Shown here piece by piece: positions 17,053-25,981 of a stretch of DNA of 53,580 nt. The DNA is from Terriglobales bacterium (lineage in GTDB: Bacteria; Acidobacteriota; Terriglobia; Terriglobales; Acidobacteriaceae). Location: assembly GCA_035487355.1 (NCBI GenBank), contig DATHMF010000098.1:1-53580 (forward strand). The letters run 5' to 3'. The translations under genes and the position numbers were made by a program. Each line of letters starts with the position of its first letter. Position 1 is the first letter of the stretch. Below the pieces are notes generated by a model. That model was not told where the DNA came from. It ran no database searches and worked only from the letters and a program-made list of their open reading frames with translations.

Positions 17053-17106
17053 ATGTACAAACGTCACTACCACGATATGGCATTTCTCTTCCTATTGGTG
17101 GAATAA
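17053..17106 (+). CDS. possible 17-residue small ORF
   Basis: ATG at 17053 follows GGAGGAG at about 10 nt and opens a 17-codon frame (MYKRHYHDMAFLFLLVE) ending TAA. It lies in the divergent region of the kinase/regulator pair. His/Tyr-rich start and hydrophobic end; could be a leader peptide or chance. Confidence 0.2.
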   Translation: MYKRHYHDMAFLFLLVE

Positions 17107-17189
17107 TGATTACAATACTGGGTCAATTGATATTGATCCTAATCCGCATAAGGATAGGGATTCCTAAAAGTTCCAGCAATCTTCCCATG

Positions 17190-17204
17190 TGGCAACAAAC
17201 TTGC
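17190..17204 (+). promoter_or_regulatory. sigma-54-type promoter of the NtrC-family regulator
   Basis: TGGCAA-N5-TTGC with exactly 10 nt between the GG (-24) and GC (-12) dinucleotides, about 50 nt before the regulator start. This suggests autoregulation by a sigma-54 activator. Confidence 0.6.
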
Positions 17205-17252
17205 GTTTGAGCATCTAAAGTTTATGCCAAGCTACTTCGCTCCAGGGGAAAC

Positions 17253-18722
17253 ATGAAAGCTAGCCCAAATTTTCGCGTGCTGATTGTCGACGATGACGCC
17301 GGGACGGCGAAGTTTCTGACTTCGCATCTCACCCAGCGAAGTTTTGACGTAAGCGTGGCATCTACCGGCGAAGAAGCCCTCCGCCTGTTTCGTGCTTATG
17401 ATCCTGTTCTGGTGCTGCTCGATATTGCCATGTCGGGCCTGGGTGGCCTCGAAACCCTGGAACGCCTTAAGCAGATTAAGCCCGAAGTTTCGGTAATGCT
17501 GCTTTCGGCCCAGAATGATCCTGCGGTTATTTTTAAGGCCTCGAAGTTAGGCGCAGACGACTACCTGGCCAAGCCCGTGGACCTCAGCGAACTCGATCTC
17601 CGCATCAATCGCGTGCTCGATAAACAGCGTGTGCTCCATGAAGTGACCCAGCTTCGCGAGCAGGTGCGCAAGCAGAGTGACTTTTCCATGCTCTTTGGCA
17701 CCAGCCCCAAGATGGAAGAAGTCAAGATGACCATCGAACAGGTGGCCGATACCAATGCTACGGTTCTCATTCGCGGCGAGAGCGGCTCCGGCAAAGAGGT
17801 GGTGGCACGCATGGTCAACGCCAACTCCACCCGCCGCGATAAGCCGTTTATCAAAGTAAATTGCGCCGCCATTCCCAGCGAGCTTCTGGAAAGTGAGTTG
17901 TTCGGCTACGAGCCCGGAGCTTTCACCGGCGCCAACCGGCAGAAACTGGGTAAATTCGAGCAAGCCAATTACGGCAGCATATTTTTAGATGAAATCAGCG
18001 AGATGCATCCCGCGCTCCAGGCCAAGCTTCTGCACGTCCTGCAGGACGGCGAATTTGCCCGCCTGGGCGGCAAACGCGATATCGCCGTAGATGTTCGCGT
18101 GCTCGCCGCCACCAACAAACCCCTGGAGCGCGCCGTAGAGGAAGGTCTCTTCCGCGAAGATCTCTTCTACCGCTTGAATGTTGTGACCATCCACATTCCT
18201 CCTTTGCGCGAGAGGAGGGAAGAGATCCCCATATTCCTGGATTTCTTTCTGCGCAAATACAGCGAGTATTACGGAAAGCAGCCCGCGCCTTTCAGCGACT
18301 ATGCCGTGGGCCGCATGATGGAATATGCCTGGCCAGGCAACATTCGCGAGTTGGAAAACCTGGTCAAACGCTACACCATCGTGGGCAATGAACCGCAGAT
18401 TATCCGCGAGCTCTCCACCCACAAGCCGATTGTCTCTTCTCTCGGCGCGGGCAAGGTCCAGGAAATTACGCCTTCAATCAACCCTGGTCCTGCGTTTATT
18501 ACCAATGGCAATACTGAGATCGAGATGCCATCTTTATTGGAAATTGGCAAGCGCGCCGCCATGCAAGCTGAACGTGAAGCGATTGAGCGCGTGCTGGCGC
18601 AAACCCGCTGGAATCGCCGGCAGGCAGCTAAAATTTTGAAGGTCAGTTACAAGGCACTGCTCAATAAATTGAAGGCCATGGGAGAGCATAATCAGGTTCA
18701 GAATAAGCAAAAACATGCTTAA
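17253..18722 (+). CDS. NtrC-family sigma-54-dependent response regulator
   Basis: 489 residues. Receiver domain at 8-120 with the acidic DDD (13-15) and phosphoacceptor Asp57 in VLLDIAM. The AAA+ domain at about 145-385 has Walker A GESGSGKE (175-182) and the sigma-54 contact loop GAFTGA (222-227), both intact. A C-terminal Fis-type helix-turn-helix carries WNRRQAAKILKVSYKALLNKL. It should activate sigma-54 promoters after phosphorylation, probably by the divergent kinase at 14609-16870. AGGGG precedes ATG. Its own promoter looks sigma-54 dependent. Confidence 0.96.
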   Translation: MKASPNFRVLIVDDDAGTAKFLTSHLTQRSFDVSVASTGEEALRLFRAYDPVLVLLDIAMSGLGGLETLERLKQIKPEVSVMLLSAQNDPAVIFKASKLGADDYLAKPVDLSELDLRINRVLDKQRVLHEVTQLREQVRKQSDFSMLFGTSPKMEEVKMTIEQVADTNATVLIRGESGSGKEVVARMVNANSTRRDKPFIKVNCAAIPSELLESELFGYEPGAFTGANRQKLGKFEQANYGSIFLDEISEMHPALQAKLLHVLQDGEFARLGGKRDIAVDVRVLAATNKPLERAVEEGLFREDLFYRLNVVTIHIPPLRERREEIPIFLDFFLRKYSEYYGKQPAPFSDYAVGRMMEYAWPGNIRELENLVKRYTIVGNEPQIIRELSTHKPIVSSLGAGKVQEITPSINPGPAFITNGNTEIEMPSLLEIGKRAAMQAEREAIERVLAQTRWNRRQAAKILKVSYKALLNKLKAMGEHNQVQNKQKHA

Positions 18723-18973
18723 AAATGGAATTCAAGTTCCACTTTAATGTTAGATTTAGATGATCACAGGTTGTGGAAATCCCGCTAGGAAAGTATTCTA
18801 AGTCTCAAATCTTCAATATCTTCCAGATTTTCTTCTGAATTGAAGAATTTTTTCATCTTAATGGTGCTCGAAGTGCTCTATATGACAGTAACAAAAGAGG
18901 CCAATTTCACACATCCATAAGTCTTATGACTTCGAATTTCTCCATCATTGCCGATATCTACCTTGGGCATTCT

Positions 18974-19057
18974 TATATAGATTGCCGTCCCTGAGATTCC
19001 CTCCCCTCCCCTTTGCCTCTTTATAGCGGTTGCTGGAAACAGCAACCGCTTTTTTTT
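18974..19057 (+). ncRNA. candidate small RNA with C-rich region and strong terminator
   Basis: Some 250 nt after the regulator stop codon a TATATA box (18974-18979) is followed by a C-rich single-stranded stretch (18999-19016, CCCTCCCCTCCCC) and a perfect terminator. The C-rich stretch is complementary to AGGAGG/GGGGAG ribosome sites. No good -35 box is seen. It may instead be the regulator's long 3' UTR. The rest of 18723-19480 holds no gene. Confidence 0.35.
19025..19057 (+). terminator. strong intrinsic terminator
   Basis: Perfect 11-bp stem AGCGGTTGCTG / CAGCAACCGCT with a GAAA tetraloop and a T-run of 7 or more. Confidence 0.92.
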
Positions 19058-19163
19058 GAGAGATAATTTTCAGAAGTGTTTAGAGTTTGTTTTGAGCAAC
19101 AAACTGGACTATGATTTTGTTCAATCCTCCCAAAATCCAGGTTGCGGCGGAAAGGCTGATCTT

Positions 19164-19214
19164 TCAGGAACAGTAAGCTTCTTCAAAACAGCAATTCGCC
19201 TTTTTTGTTCCTGA
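19164..19214. repeat. 9-bp inverted repeat upstream of the DksA-like gene
   Basis: TCAGGAACA and TGTTCCTGA are separated by 33 nt, about 270 nt before the DksA-like start. Possible leader structure or binding site. Confidence 0.4.
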
Positions 19215-19480
19215 GACGCTCTCCCGCCCCGCGAGCTGTACCATGAGATTTCATTCATCGCATTTCCGGCCAGAATCCCAACACGGGCCTTGTTCCCGGA
19301 GGGTGCTGACCTTTTGATTACCCCCCCTTCCTTGACGCTTCTTTCGCGCCACGGATATCATCTAAGATTCACCCCGTTACTGCGGTGCTAGCAGAGCAGT
19401 TCGGGTATTTGAGATGGGGTTGTCGAGAGCGACCCCCACAAGCAGGGTTTATGGGTAAAGCATTAACTAAAGCAGGAACA

Positions 19481-19849
19481 ATGGATAAGAAAAGGCTGGA
19501 ACAATTTAAAAAGAAATTGGAAGAGCGGCAGCAGGAGCTGCGCCGCGTGGTGACCCGCACGGAACAAGACGGCCGCGACGCCGACAGCGAGGTCGCGCAG
19601 GATATTGCCGACAAGGCCGCCAACTCCTATAACAAGGAATTTCTCTTTCACCAGAGCAACAGCGAGCGCCAGGTTCTCCAGATGGTCGAGAGCGCTTTGG
19701 ACCGCATCCGCCAGGGAAGTTTTGGGCAGTGTGTCTCCTGTGGCGAAGACATTAACAGCAAGCGCCTGGAGGCCGTGCCCTGGACGCGTTACTGTATTGC
19801 CTGCCAGGAAAAATTGGAAAAAGGCCAGCTCGTGGAAGAAGCCGAGTAA
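19481..19849 (+). CDS. DksA/TraR-type C4 zinc-finger protein
   Basis: 122 residues. An N-terminal coiled-coil hairpin (KRLEQFKKKLEERQQELRR) is followed by the C4 zinc finger: CVSC at 84-87 and CIAC at 105-108. The family binds the RNA polymerase secondary channel and tunes initiation, often together with ppGpp. The tip Asp pair of E. coli DksA cannot be assigned with confidence; the loop has DADSEVAQDIAD. The start is uncertain: ATG 19481 (AGGA upstream) gives the usual family N-terminus, ATG 19451 would add ten residues. A terminator follows at 19873. Confidence 0.88.
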   Translation: MDKKRLEQFKKKLEERQQELRRVVTRTEQDGRDADSEVAQDIADKAANSYNKEFLFHQSNSERQVLQMVESALDRIRQGSFGQCVSCGEDINSKRLEAVPWTRYCIACQEKLEKGQLVEEAE

Positions 19850-19872
19850 GCTCCCAGAAAATTCTTAGAAAT

Positions 19873-19900
19873 AAAAGCCGCTCAGCAGAGCGGCTTTTTT
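19873..19900 (+). terminator. terminator of the DksA-like gene
   Basis: Perfect 11-bp stem AAAAGCCGCTC / GAGCGGCTTTT with a 4-nt loop and a T-run. Confidence 0.9.
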
Positions 19901-19938
19901 ATTTCTGAATTGCGCCGCTTTTGCGGCGCACGGTGGGA

Positions 19939-20040
19939 GCCCCCGGCTTTAGCCGGGGGTAAAGGTTCGTAGAGTTTTGGGCTTCAGCCCCGGCCTCTTG
20001 CCCGCGCACAAAGCACGCGTTAACTCGAAACTTGAAACTA
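19939..20040. repeat. CCCCGGCTTTAGCCGGGG hairpins and heptad tract
   Basis: CCCCCGGCTTTAGCCGGGGG is a GC-rich hairpin, followed by GGGCTTCAGCCCCGG and an AACTCGA/AACTTGA heptad run just before the AsmA-like gene end. Confidence 0.5.
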
Positions 20041-22953
20041 CTTCTGGTCCGGAGTCGGCGTTGGTGTCGGTTGTTGCTGCTGTTTCTTTTTATTCAACAT
20101 TTGATTCAGCACATCGGCCCAGGTCTGTTTTTGTGGTGGTTGTTGCTGATTGTTATTAGCCTGATCCCCGTTGGCAGGCGTTGGAGAAGCCGTGGGCTGT
20201 GGTTGTCCCTGTGGCGGCTGTTGTTGCGGTTGTTGTCCGGGCTGTTGGTTGGGCGGCTGATTCGGGTTGTTCTTGTTTCCCAGGAGCGCGCCCAGAATTC
20301 CGCTGGTAAAATCCCCGGGCTTCCCCGAAGTGGGCAACAGGTTTTGCAGCTTCATGCGGGCGATGGCCTCAAAATCGGGGACGATACGCGGGTTAGAAAG
20401 CGATCCCGACACCAGCACGGGCATGACCAACTCACCATTGCGATTGGCCAGGGCCGTGGTCATATATCCACCGACCCCGTTAATGCCGCCAATGGAATCC
20501 GTCATAGCTTTGGTGAGCACGGCGGTAACGTGCATGTTCACAGAATTATCCACCATGCTGATGGCGCCGTTGCCTGACATGGTTGCGCCGTCAATCACCG
20601 CTTGCAAGTCATTCGTCTGCGCGATGCCATTGCGCACGTTAAAGTTTCCCGTCATCTTGGCGACATTGGTGAAGGGATGTTGTGAAATGTTCTTGCCTGT
20701 GGAAAGAAATTTGCCGACATTGGCCAGTTGATAAAGCACGTCCACGTTGGCCAGCTTGCCGTTGGTTAAATTCACGTTGAAATTACCGTTCAGGGTGCGA
20801 GCGATGTTATCGCTGCCCGAGGAAAAGTTCGCGTTGCCATTGGCGGCCAGCAATCCATACAGCGTCTTCTTGAGATTGGAGACGGAAGAGAGCAACTGGT
20901 TGGCGTCAACTTTGTCTGCCCTCATGTTGACCGCGTATGTGATGGGGGTAGACCGCGCGTCAATCACGATCGAGCCACTCTGCTGGCCCTGGGCAAGGCC
21001 AGAGGTCACGGGGTCCATGCGTATCACGCCGTGGTCGAGCGCGACATTCGATTGCACGTTGTTCATCACCAGGTCGTCATACAACAGCGTTCCAATGCTG
21101 ACCTTGCCGCTCCCCGTCATACGATTGATAATGCTCGACTGGGGCACAGCGGCGGCTTCTGCCTGGGGCACAAAATTCCAGAATTGATTTCTTGATTCCG
21201 CACTTTGCGTTCCCGACGCTGCAAAAATCTTCTGCCACTCGCTGGCGATGAGCTTATCGGCAGCGAGCGTGAACTGCACCTTCGGATTGTCGAAGTTACT
21301 CAGCGTGAGCGAGCCCGTGGCATTAGTGGAACCCAGCGCCATGGCAACATTTTGCAGCACCGCGGAATTCTGCGAGAAGGTCAGGTTGGCATTGCCGATC
21401 TTGAGCGGCGCGGTCAGCGACGGCGTCCTGATTTGGGCATTCTGCAGCATGCCGTTGCCGCTGAAGTTCATGCCCGCGGAATTCTTGATGGGCCCGGTAG
21501 CGTGCAGGTTGAGGGAGATGATGCCCGAGCCGGAAACACCATCGGCTGCCGAGACTCCGTAGGCTTTAGCGATACTCAAAAATTCACCCAGATCAGCCCG
21601 GCCGGTGTGCAAGTCGGCATCTACCAACGGCGAATTCGAGGTGTATTGCGAAAGGGCGAAGCGGCCGGTAACGGTTGTGCTGCCGGTGCTGGCGGAAAAA
21701 TCGTTGGAGCGGACCTCAGTCGGCGTAAGCGCCAGATCAATGATCGGGACCTTCACCGGGTCGCGCAGGTCTTTCCCACTGATCTCCAGGTTGCGGCCCT
21801 GCAGGCTGCCATTCATGGCCGGCTGATTGGCTGCTCCTTGAGCATGAAGATCGGCCGTAAGCTGGCCGGCGATTTTCATCCCGGGAGAAAATGCCGTGCC
21901 AAAATCTGCCGCCAGTTGAGCGACCTCCTGGATCGAGACATTCGACGCATTGATCCTCAAGTCAATTTGCGAAGGCGTAGGCTGCATGTTCATCGTGCCG
22001 GTGATGGTAAGCGGGGTATTGCCCAGCTTCAGGTTTCCCTTTTCGATGTTGAGCCGGTCTGCGTTCAGGTCGTCAGAAACTTTGTAATCCGCCGAGATTG
22101 GGTACCCCAGGTCATGTCCGTGGACGCGCGGCTGATCAAGTTTGAGTGAACCATCGGAATCGAATTTTCCCGCCTGGTTTTTGAGGTTGGCTTTGCCGCT
22201 GATGATGGCATCGGTATTTTCCAGGGAAGCAGAGTTAAGAAATTTTTGCAGGCCGGAAAGCGAGACCTCAGAAAGCTCCAGGCTGCCGTCAAAGGGGGTA
22301 TTGATGCCCTGGGCGTTATTGATAGGCCCAGCCGTCCCTTGCAGCTTGATAAGCTGTGCCCCTTGTCCCGGCAGGTGCGCCGCAGCGATCAGGTCAAATG
22401 CATGGCCAGGTGCATAGCCCATCAGCCGCAGGTCTATATGGTCATAAATCGCGCGTGGTTGCCTCTTTTGATAATCGGTTAATGCAACCGTGCCATCGGT
22501 GATTTTCATGTCCTGCAGGGAGAACGCCTGGTTGGTGCCCGCCGGGGGCTGGCCAGCAGGCGTGTTGTTGCCCAGGCTGGAAAAGTTCCATGCTCCCTGA
22601 GCGTTGCGTACCAGCTCGATTTTGGGCTGCTTGAGTTCGAGAGAGCTGATCTGGACGTCTCCATGCAGCAGGGGCCACAGCGCTGCGCTCACATCCACTT
22701 CATTGGCCTCAGCAAAGGCCTTTCCCGTGCGAAAACTCGGGTCCTCGCCAATGACCGGGCTCTCGGCGCTGAAATACAGTGGCAGGATGGAAAGATGCAA
22801 GCGTCCCAGCGTGACCGGGCGGCCAAGCTTGGTTTGCATTTCAGCTTGGATCCGGTCGTGATAACTGTTTACATCGATGACCGAGGGCAAAATCAGTACA
22901 GCGATCACCCCGAGGACTAGAATAATTGCAATTGCGATGGCTAGCTTACGCAT
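20038..22953 (-). CDS. AsmA-family envelope protein
   Basis: 971 residues. A single N-terminal membrane segment (about 4-24) is followed by the AsmA start (LPSVIDVNSYHDRIQAEMQTKLGRPVTLGRL). The body is long and beta-rich, and near 760-840 it has the AsmA C-terminal pattern (ISMVDNSVNMHVTAVLT). Family members bridge inner and outer membrane and are linked to phospholipid transport and outer membrane assembly. The last roughly 100 residues are low-complexity Gln/Pro/Asn, ending near the heptad tract. GAGG lies 6 nt before ATG. Monocistronic, divergent from the YfgM-like gene. Confidence 0.88.
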   Translation of the reverse strand: MRKLAIAIAIILVLGVIAVLILPSVIDVNSYHDRIQAEMQTKLGRPVTLGRLHLSILPLYFSAESPVIGEDPSFRTGKAFAEANEVDVSAALWPLLHGDVQISSLELKQPKIELVRNAQGAWNFSSLGNNTPAGQPPAGTNQAFSLQDMKITDGTVALTDYQKRQPRAIYDHIDLRLMGYAPGHAFDLIAAAHLPGQGAQLIKLQGTAGPINNAQGINTPFDGSLELSEVSLSGLQKFLNSASLENTDAIISGKANLKNQAGKFDSDGSLKLDQPRVHGHDLGYPISADYKVSDDLNADRLNIEKGNLKLGNTPLTITGTMNMQPTPSQIDLRINASNVSIQEVAQLAADFGTAFSPGMKIAGQLTADLHAQGAANQPAMNGSLQGRNLEISGKDLRDPVKVPIIDLALTPTEVRSNDFSASTGSTTVTGRFALSQYTSNSPLVDADLHTGRADLGEFLSIAKAYGVSAADGVSGSGIISLNLHATGPIKNSAGMNFSGNGMLQNAQIRTPSLTAPLKIGNANLTFSQNSAVLQNVAMALGSTNATGSLTLSNFDNPKVQFTLAADKLIASEWQKIFAASGTQSAESRNQFWNFVPQAEAAAVPQSSIINRMTGSGKVSIGTLLYDDLVMNNVQSNVALDHGVIRMDPVTSGLAQGQQSGSIVIDARSTPITYAVNMRADKVDANQLLSSVSNLKKTLYGLLAANGNANFSSGSDNIARTLNGNFNVNLTNGKLANVDVLYQLANVGKFLSTGKNISQHPFTNVAKMTGNFNVRNGIAQTNDLQAVIDGATMSGNGAISMVDNSVNMHVTAVLTKAMTDSIGGINGVGGYMTTALANRNGELVMPVLVSGSLSNPRIVPDFEAIARMKLQNLLPTSGKPGDFTSGILGALLGNKNNPNQPPNQQPGQQPQQQPPQGQPQPTASPTPANGDQANNNQQQPPQKQTWADVLNQMLNKKKQQQQPTPTPTPDQK

Positions 22954-22967
22954 AGAGGCCTCAACTG

Positions 22968-22988
22968 TTTACCCGGCCAGGGGGTAAA
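22968..22988. promoter_or_regulatory. inverted repeat upstream of asmA-like gene
   Basis: TTTACCC-N7-GGGTAAA, a perfect 7-bp dyad 15 bp before the AsmA-like start codon; candidate operator. Confidence 0.35.
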
Positions 22989-23165
22989 TTCGACTCAAGT
23001 GGCGGTTAAGATGTATACGTAAGGAATATTACTCCTATTATTATTGGAAGCTGTATAGGATGAGACAGGTTGTTTGAAAAGGCACTTTTCTTACTGTTAA
23101 ACTAGTAGATCGTTCATCTGCTGTAGATCCATGCAGAAATCCTCACTCTGTTTAAAGGAACACTC

Positions 23166-23885
23166 GTGCGCAGTGAAGTTCGACATCGCCTGAAAGAAGA
23201 TAAGTTCGCAACCACCGCTCAAGACACTTTTTCCTGGATGCAGCATCACAGCATCAATGTTGTCGGCGGCATCCTGGTCTCCGCCGTGATCATCGGTCTT
23301 GCCCTGGGCGGCTATTTTTATATGGAGAACCATGAGCAAAAGGCCTCGCTTGATCTCGCCCTTGCCATGGATACGCTCAATGCCCAGGTGCGCCCTGCTT
23401 CCCAGCCACCCAACCCCGATGCTACTGAAGAATCCTACGGTTCGGTGAAGGAGCGGGCCCAGGCCGCGCAAAAGAAATTCCAGGCTCTCTTGGACCAGTA
23501 TCCGCACACCCATGCCGGCAAGGCTTCGCGCTATTTTCTTGCCATCACCGCGATACAGGCAGGCAATAATGCGGCCGGCGAAGCCGCGTTGAAAACCATC
23601 AGCGCCTCCGGGGACAAGGAATACGCGCCTTTAGCCAAGCTTTCCCTGGCGTCTCTGTATCGCGCTACCGGCCGCAATCCGGAAGCCATCGCCATATATA
23701 AGGATTTGTCCGATCATCCCTCGCATGCAGTTTCCAAGGCCATGGCCCAGTTCGAACTCGCCGGCATCTACGAAACTACGCAGCCCGCAGAGGCGAAAAA
23801 GATTTATGAACAATTGCAGAAAGATGACCCCTCAGGCGAGATAGGCCAACTGGCGCTTAGAAAGATGTTTGGCATCAAGCAGTAG
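23166..23885 (+). CDS. YfgM-like membrane-anchored TPR protein
   Basis: 239 residues. A short cytoplasmic N-terminus, one membrane segment at about 31-53 (INVVGGILVSAVIIGLALGG), then periplasmic TPR-like helices (PHTHAGKASRYFLAITAIQAG; ASLYRATGRNPEAIAIYKDL). This is the architecture of YfgM-type proteins (TPR_21), which work with the SecYEG/PpiD chaperone network. The start is GTG with AAAGGA 6-8 nt upstream. No ppiD or bamB lies next to it, so the function is by family only. Confidence 0.8.
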   Translation: MRSEVRHRLKEDKFATTAQDTFSWMQHHSINVVGGILVSAVIIGLALGGYFYMENHEQKASLDLALAMDTLNAQVRPASQPPNPDATEESYGSVKERAQAAQKKFQALLDQYPHTHAGKASRYFLAITAIQAGNNAAGEAALKTISASGDKEYAPLAKLSLASLYRATGRNPEAIAIYKDLSDHPSHAVSKAMAQFELAGIYETTQPAEAKKIYEQLQKDDPSGEIGQLALRKMFGIKQ

Positions 23886-23996
23886 CAGTACTCAGAAGCT
23901 ATCTCAATAAATGCACTGTCCGGCGTTGCTGGTGAAATGGCGATGTTACGCCAACAATCGAACGCCCCATGCACGCACGGGCCATACTGGCTCCCG

Positions 23997-24416
23997 ATGA
24001 ATCCAAAGCACAGGCCCGCAATCTTCCTCGGAGTCGCGTTTGTTCTGATGGCTCCATATCTGGGGTTCGTGGTGTACTTCTCTCAGCGGTTTCCATCAAA
24101 TCAATGGCCTACGTGGTTCACTAACACCATTCTCGTCTGGGTCATCGCAAATTTTCTGCTCCTTATGTTGCTGGCAAAGAAAATATTCAAGGGACAGGTG
24201 GTGGAACCACAGAAGGCACGCCGCGCCTCCGCGATAGTACAAATTGTTGTCTCCTACCTTCTGATTGTGTGGAGCGTGTTTTTTCTCTACGGGGTGAAAG
24301 AAACGATACAGGGAAAACTTCCCCTCAGCCGAGCGATCCCAGCGGGGGCGTTCTTGTTGTTTTTCATTGGGATTTTTGGGTGGAGCCTTTACCGCACAAG
24401 GCACGGAAAAGGTTGA
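23997..24416 (+). CDS. small multi-pass membrane protein
   Basis: 139 residues from ATG 23997, with four hydrophobic segments (about 8-30, 42-58, 77-100, 109-128). Family not recognised. An alternative start at 23937 would add 20 polar residues; neither has a strong ribosome site. It is the first of four unrelated orphan genes in alternating orientation up to 26731. Confidence 0.6.
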   Translation: MNPKHRPAIFLGVAFVLMAPYLGFVVYFSQRFPSNQWPTWFTNTILVWVIANFLLLMLLAKKIFKGQVVEPQKARRASAIVQIVVSYLLIVWSVFFLYGVKETIQGKLPLSRAIPAGAFLLFFIGIFGWSLYRTRHGKG

Positions 24417-24510
24417 GGTAGCTTCGCTGAACGAAATCAGGCGCTTTCGCTCGTTGACGGATTCCCAAAACAGCAAGGACAATCACCGACCGCTGGTCAC
24501 GATGAGGCCG

Positions 24511-25062
24511 TTAATGATGCACCTTGTCCAACGCTTTGCACTCAGGTCCGTGAAAAGTAATCCACACAGAGCTGTATTGGTTCGTATTGCCGTACTTGGT
24601 GATGTTAACCCGCTCGTAATCGTCGGAAACACCAGAACACTCCGCGCATGGATCTTCGGCCAGTTCCATCGCAGATTTTCGGCTTGAATTGGATGTAGAG
24701 TTCTCTGGCTTCAGAAGCTTTAGACATGTGACGTCTAGAAAGGTGCCGTGCTTGAACTCGCCTCGAACGTCTTTGGGCGCGAGTTCATCCAGGGCGGCGT
24801 TCAATTGCGTATCGGTGATTCCGTCGCCGACGCCAGATTGAATGTGTGCTTGGCAAAGGTCGCCATTAGAAGCGTATGACGCGGTGATCGTCAGGTTTTG
24901 CGACGTTCGATAAACCTCGCTAACGGGATTGCCGTAGAGCTTTTCAACCGTGTCTCGGTTCTGGATTTTCGCGGGCGTTAATGGGCCGCGCTTTTGTTCT
25001 TGTGCCCCAACTCCTAACGACAGAGCCAATAAGACACTCACCACCGTTAAAGCCGTGCGCAT
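24511..25062 (-). CDS. secreted hypothetical protein
   Basis: 183 residues with a clear signal peptide (MRTALTVVSVLLALSLGVGA, cleavage after GA). The mature part has four Cys (CQAH, CLK, CAEC) and pairs such as DPCAECSG that may form disulfides. I do not recognise the family. GGGAG lies 8-9 nt before ATG. It converges with 23997-24416. Confidence 0.7.
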   Translation of the reverse strand: MRTALTVVSVLLALSLGVGAQEQKRGPLTPAKIQNRDTVEKLYGNPVSEVYRTSQNLTITASYASNGDLCQAHIQSGVGDGITDTQLNAALDELAPKDVRGEFKHGTFLDVTCLKLLKPENSTSNSSRKSAMELAEDPCAECSGVSDDYERVNITKYGNTNQYSSVWITFHGPECKALDKVHH

Positions 25063-25272
25063 TTATTCACTCCCGGTTGGACAGTTGATATTATGCCAGC
25101 AAATGTACGCGCACAATGCGGCAGGTTCCAGAGTCGTCTTGTGATTGTTGTTGTATCAGGCGATTTCATTACAGGCGACGGACTACTGGTGATATGGCGA
25201 TTTATCGATAACCTTCCGCTATCATCAGATGTCGCGTTGGGCTTCTGAGTTTAGTTGAGGAGGCGAAGCAAC

Positions 25273-25887
25273 ATGGTGGAGAGCAGGATATTCACCGCGA
25301 ATGACGTTTGGAAAGGCGGGCACTACGAACTATTCATTCAGCCCTCCGTCGGTTCTTCGGAAGACTTGTGCGCGTTGCTGAAAGCGCTGTGGACGTTCCC
25401 TTCACTCGAAGGTTGCTACGTACGTGATGATTGTGAGCCATCGACTCAAGTGCGAGTGCAGCCGTGCGAAAGCAGCGTCATGGGTCACCTGTACGGTCTA
25501 GCAACGCTTCCGAACCAAACGGTAGTCGCTTGTGGCTCGTACATGATGGATTATCCCGGAGAAGAAGGGGCGCAGGCGGCGCACTGGGTCAGCTTCTATA
25601 TGCCCTTGGGTGCGCTCTCGCTTGCCTATCCAATAGGCGCGTATCCGTTCGGACCAATGGACAAAGTCTCGGAATGGAAAACGCCGGTAGACTCGTTCCT
25701 GACACAGGCCGCAATGCAGACTTATAGCAAAGTACCGTTCGACTTTGCGCTAGTTGGGTTCGAGGTAGACGTGTCAGCCGTCTCACCTCAAACAATACGA
25801 GAAAGAGGCATCCCTGCAGAACGAAGCGACGGGATACTCTGGAATGAAGGGTCCGAGTTGAAGTGGCACCCCGCAACTCGTCCGTAG
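25273..25887 (+). CDS. hypothetical protein
   Basis: 204 residues, soluble, rich in aromatic residues (GHYELFIQPS, AYPFGPMDKVSEWKTPVD), with no signal peptide, membrane segment or known motif. GAGGAGG lies 9 nt before ATG 25273, which decides the start. Divergent from the secreted protein gene and convergent with the next one. Function unknown. Confidence 0.75.
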   Translation: MVESRIFTANDVWKGGHYELFIQPSVGSSEDLCALLKALWTFPSLEGCYVRDDCEPSTQVRVQPCESSVMGHLYGLATLPNQTVVACGSYMMDYPGEEGAQAAHWVSFYMPLGALSLAYPIGAYPFGPMDKVSEWKTPVDSFLTQAAMQTYSKVPFDFALVGFEVDVSAVSPQTIRERGIPAERSDGILWNEGSELKWHPATRP

Positions 25888-25981
25888 CTGACGTATTCAG
25901 GCGATTGCACCATCCGGCCTGGTCGGTGTGTTAGTGTAACGGCAATGTTAGGTCAACCATTGTCCTGCCAGTTCAAGTCGA

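Noticed and set aside
25900..25980. Integron attC-like sites around the orphan-gene patch (GTTAGGT, TAACGGC)
   Set aside because: The genes alternate in strand, no pair of R/L core sites with correct spacing was found, and no integrase gene is in the window.
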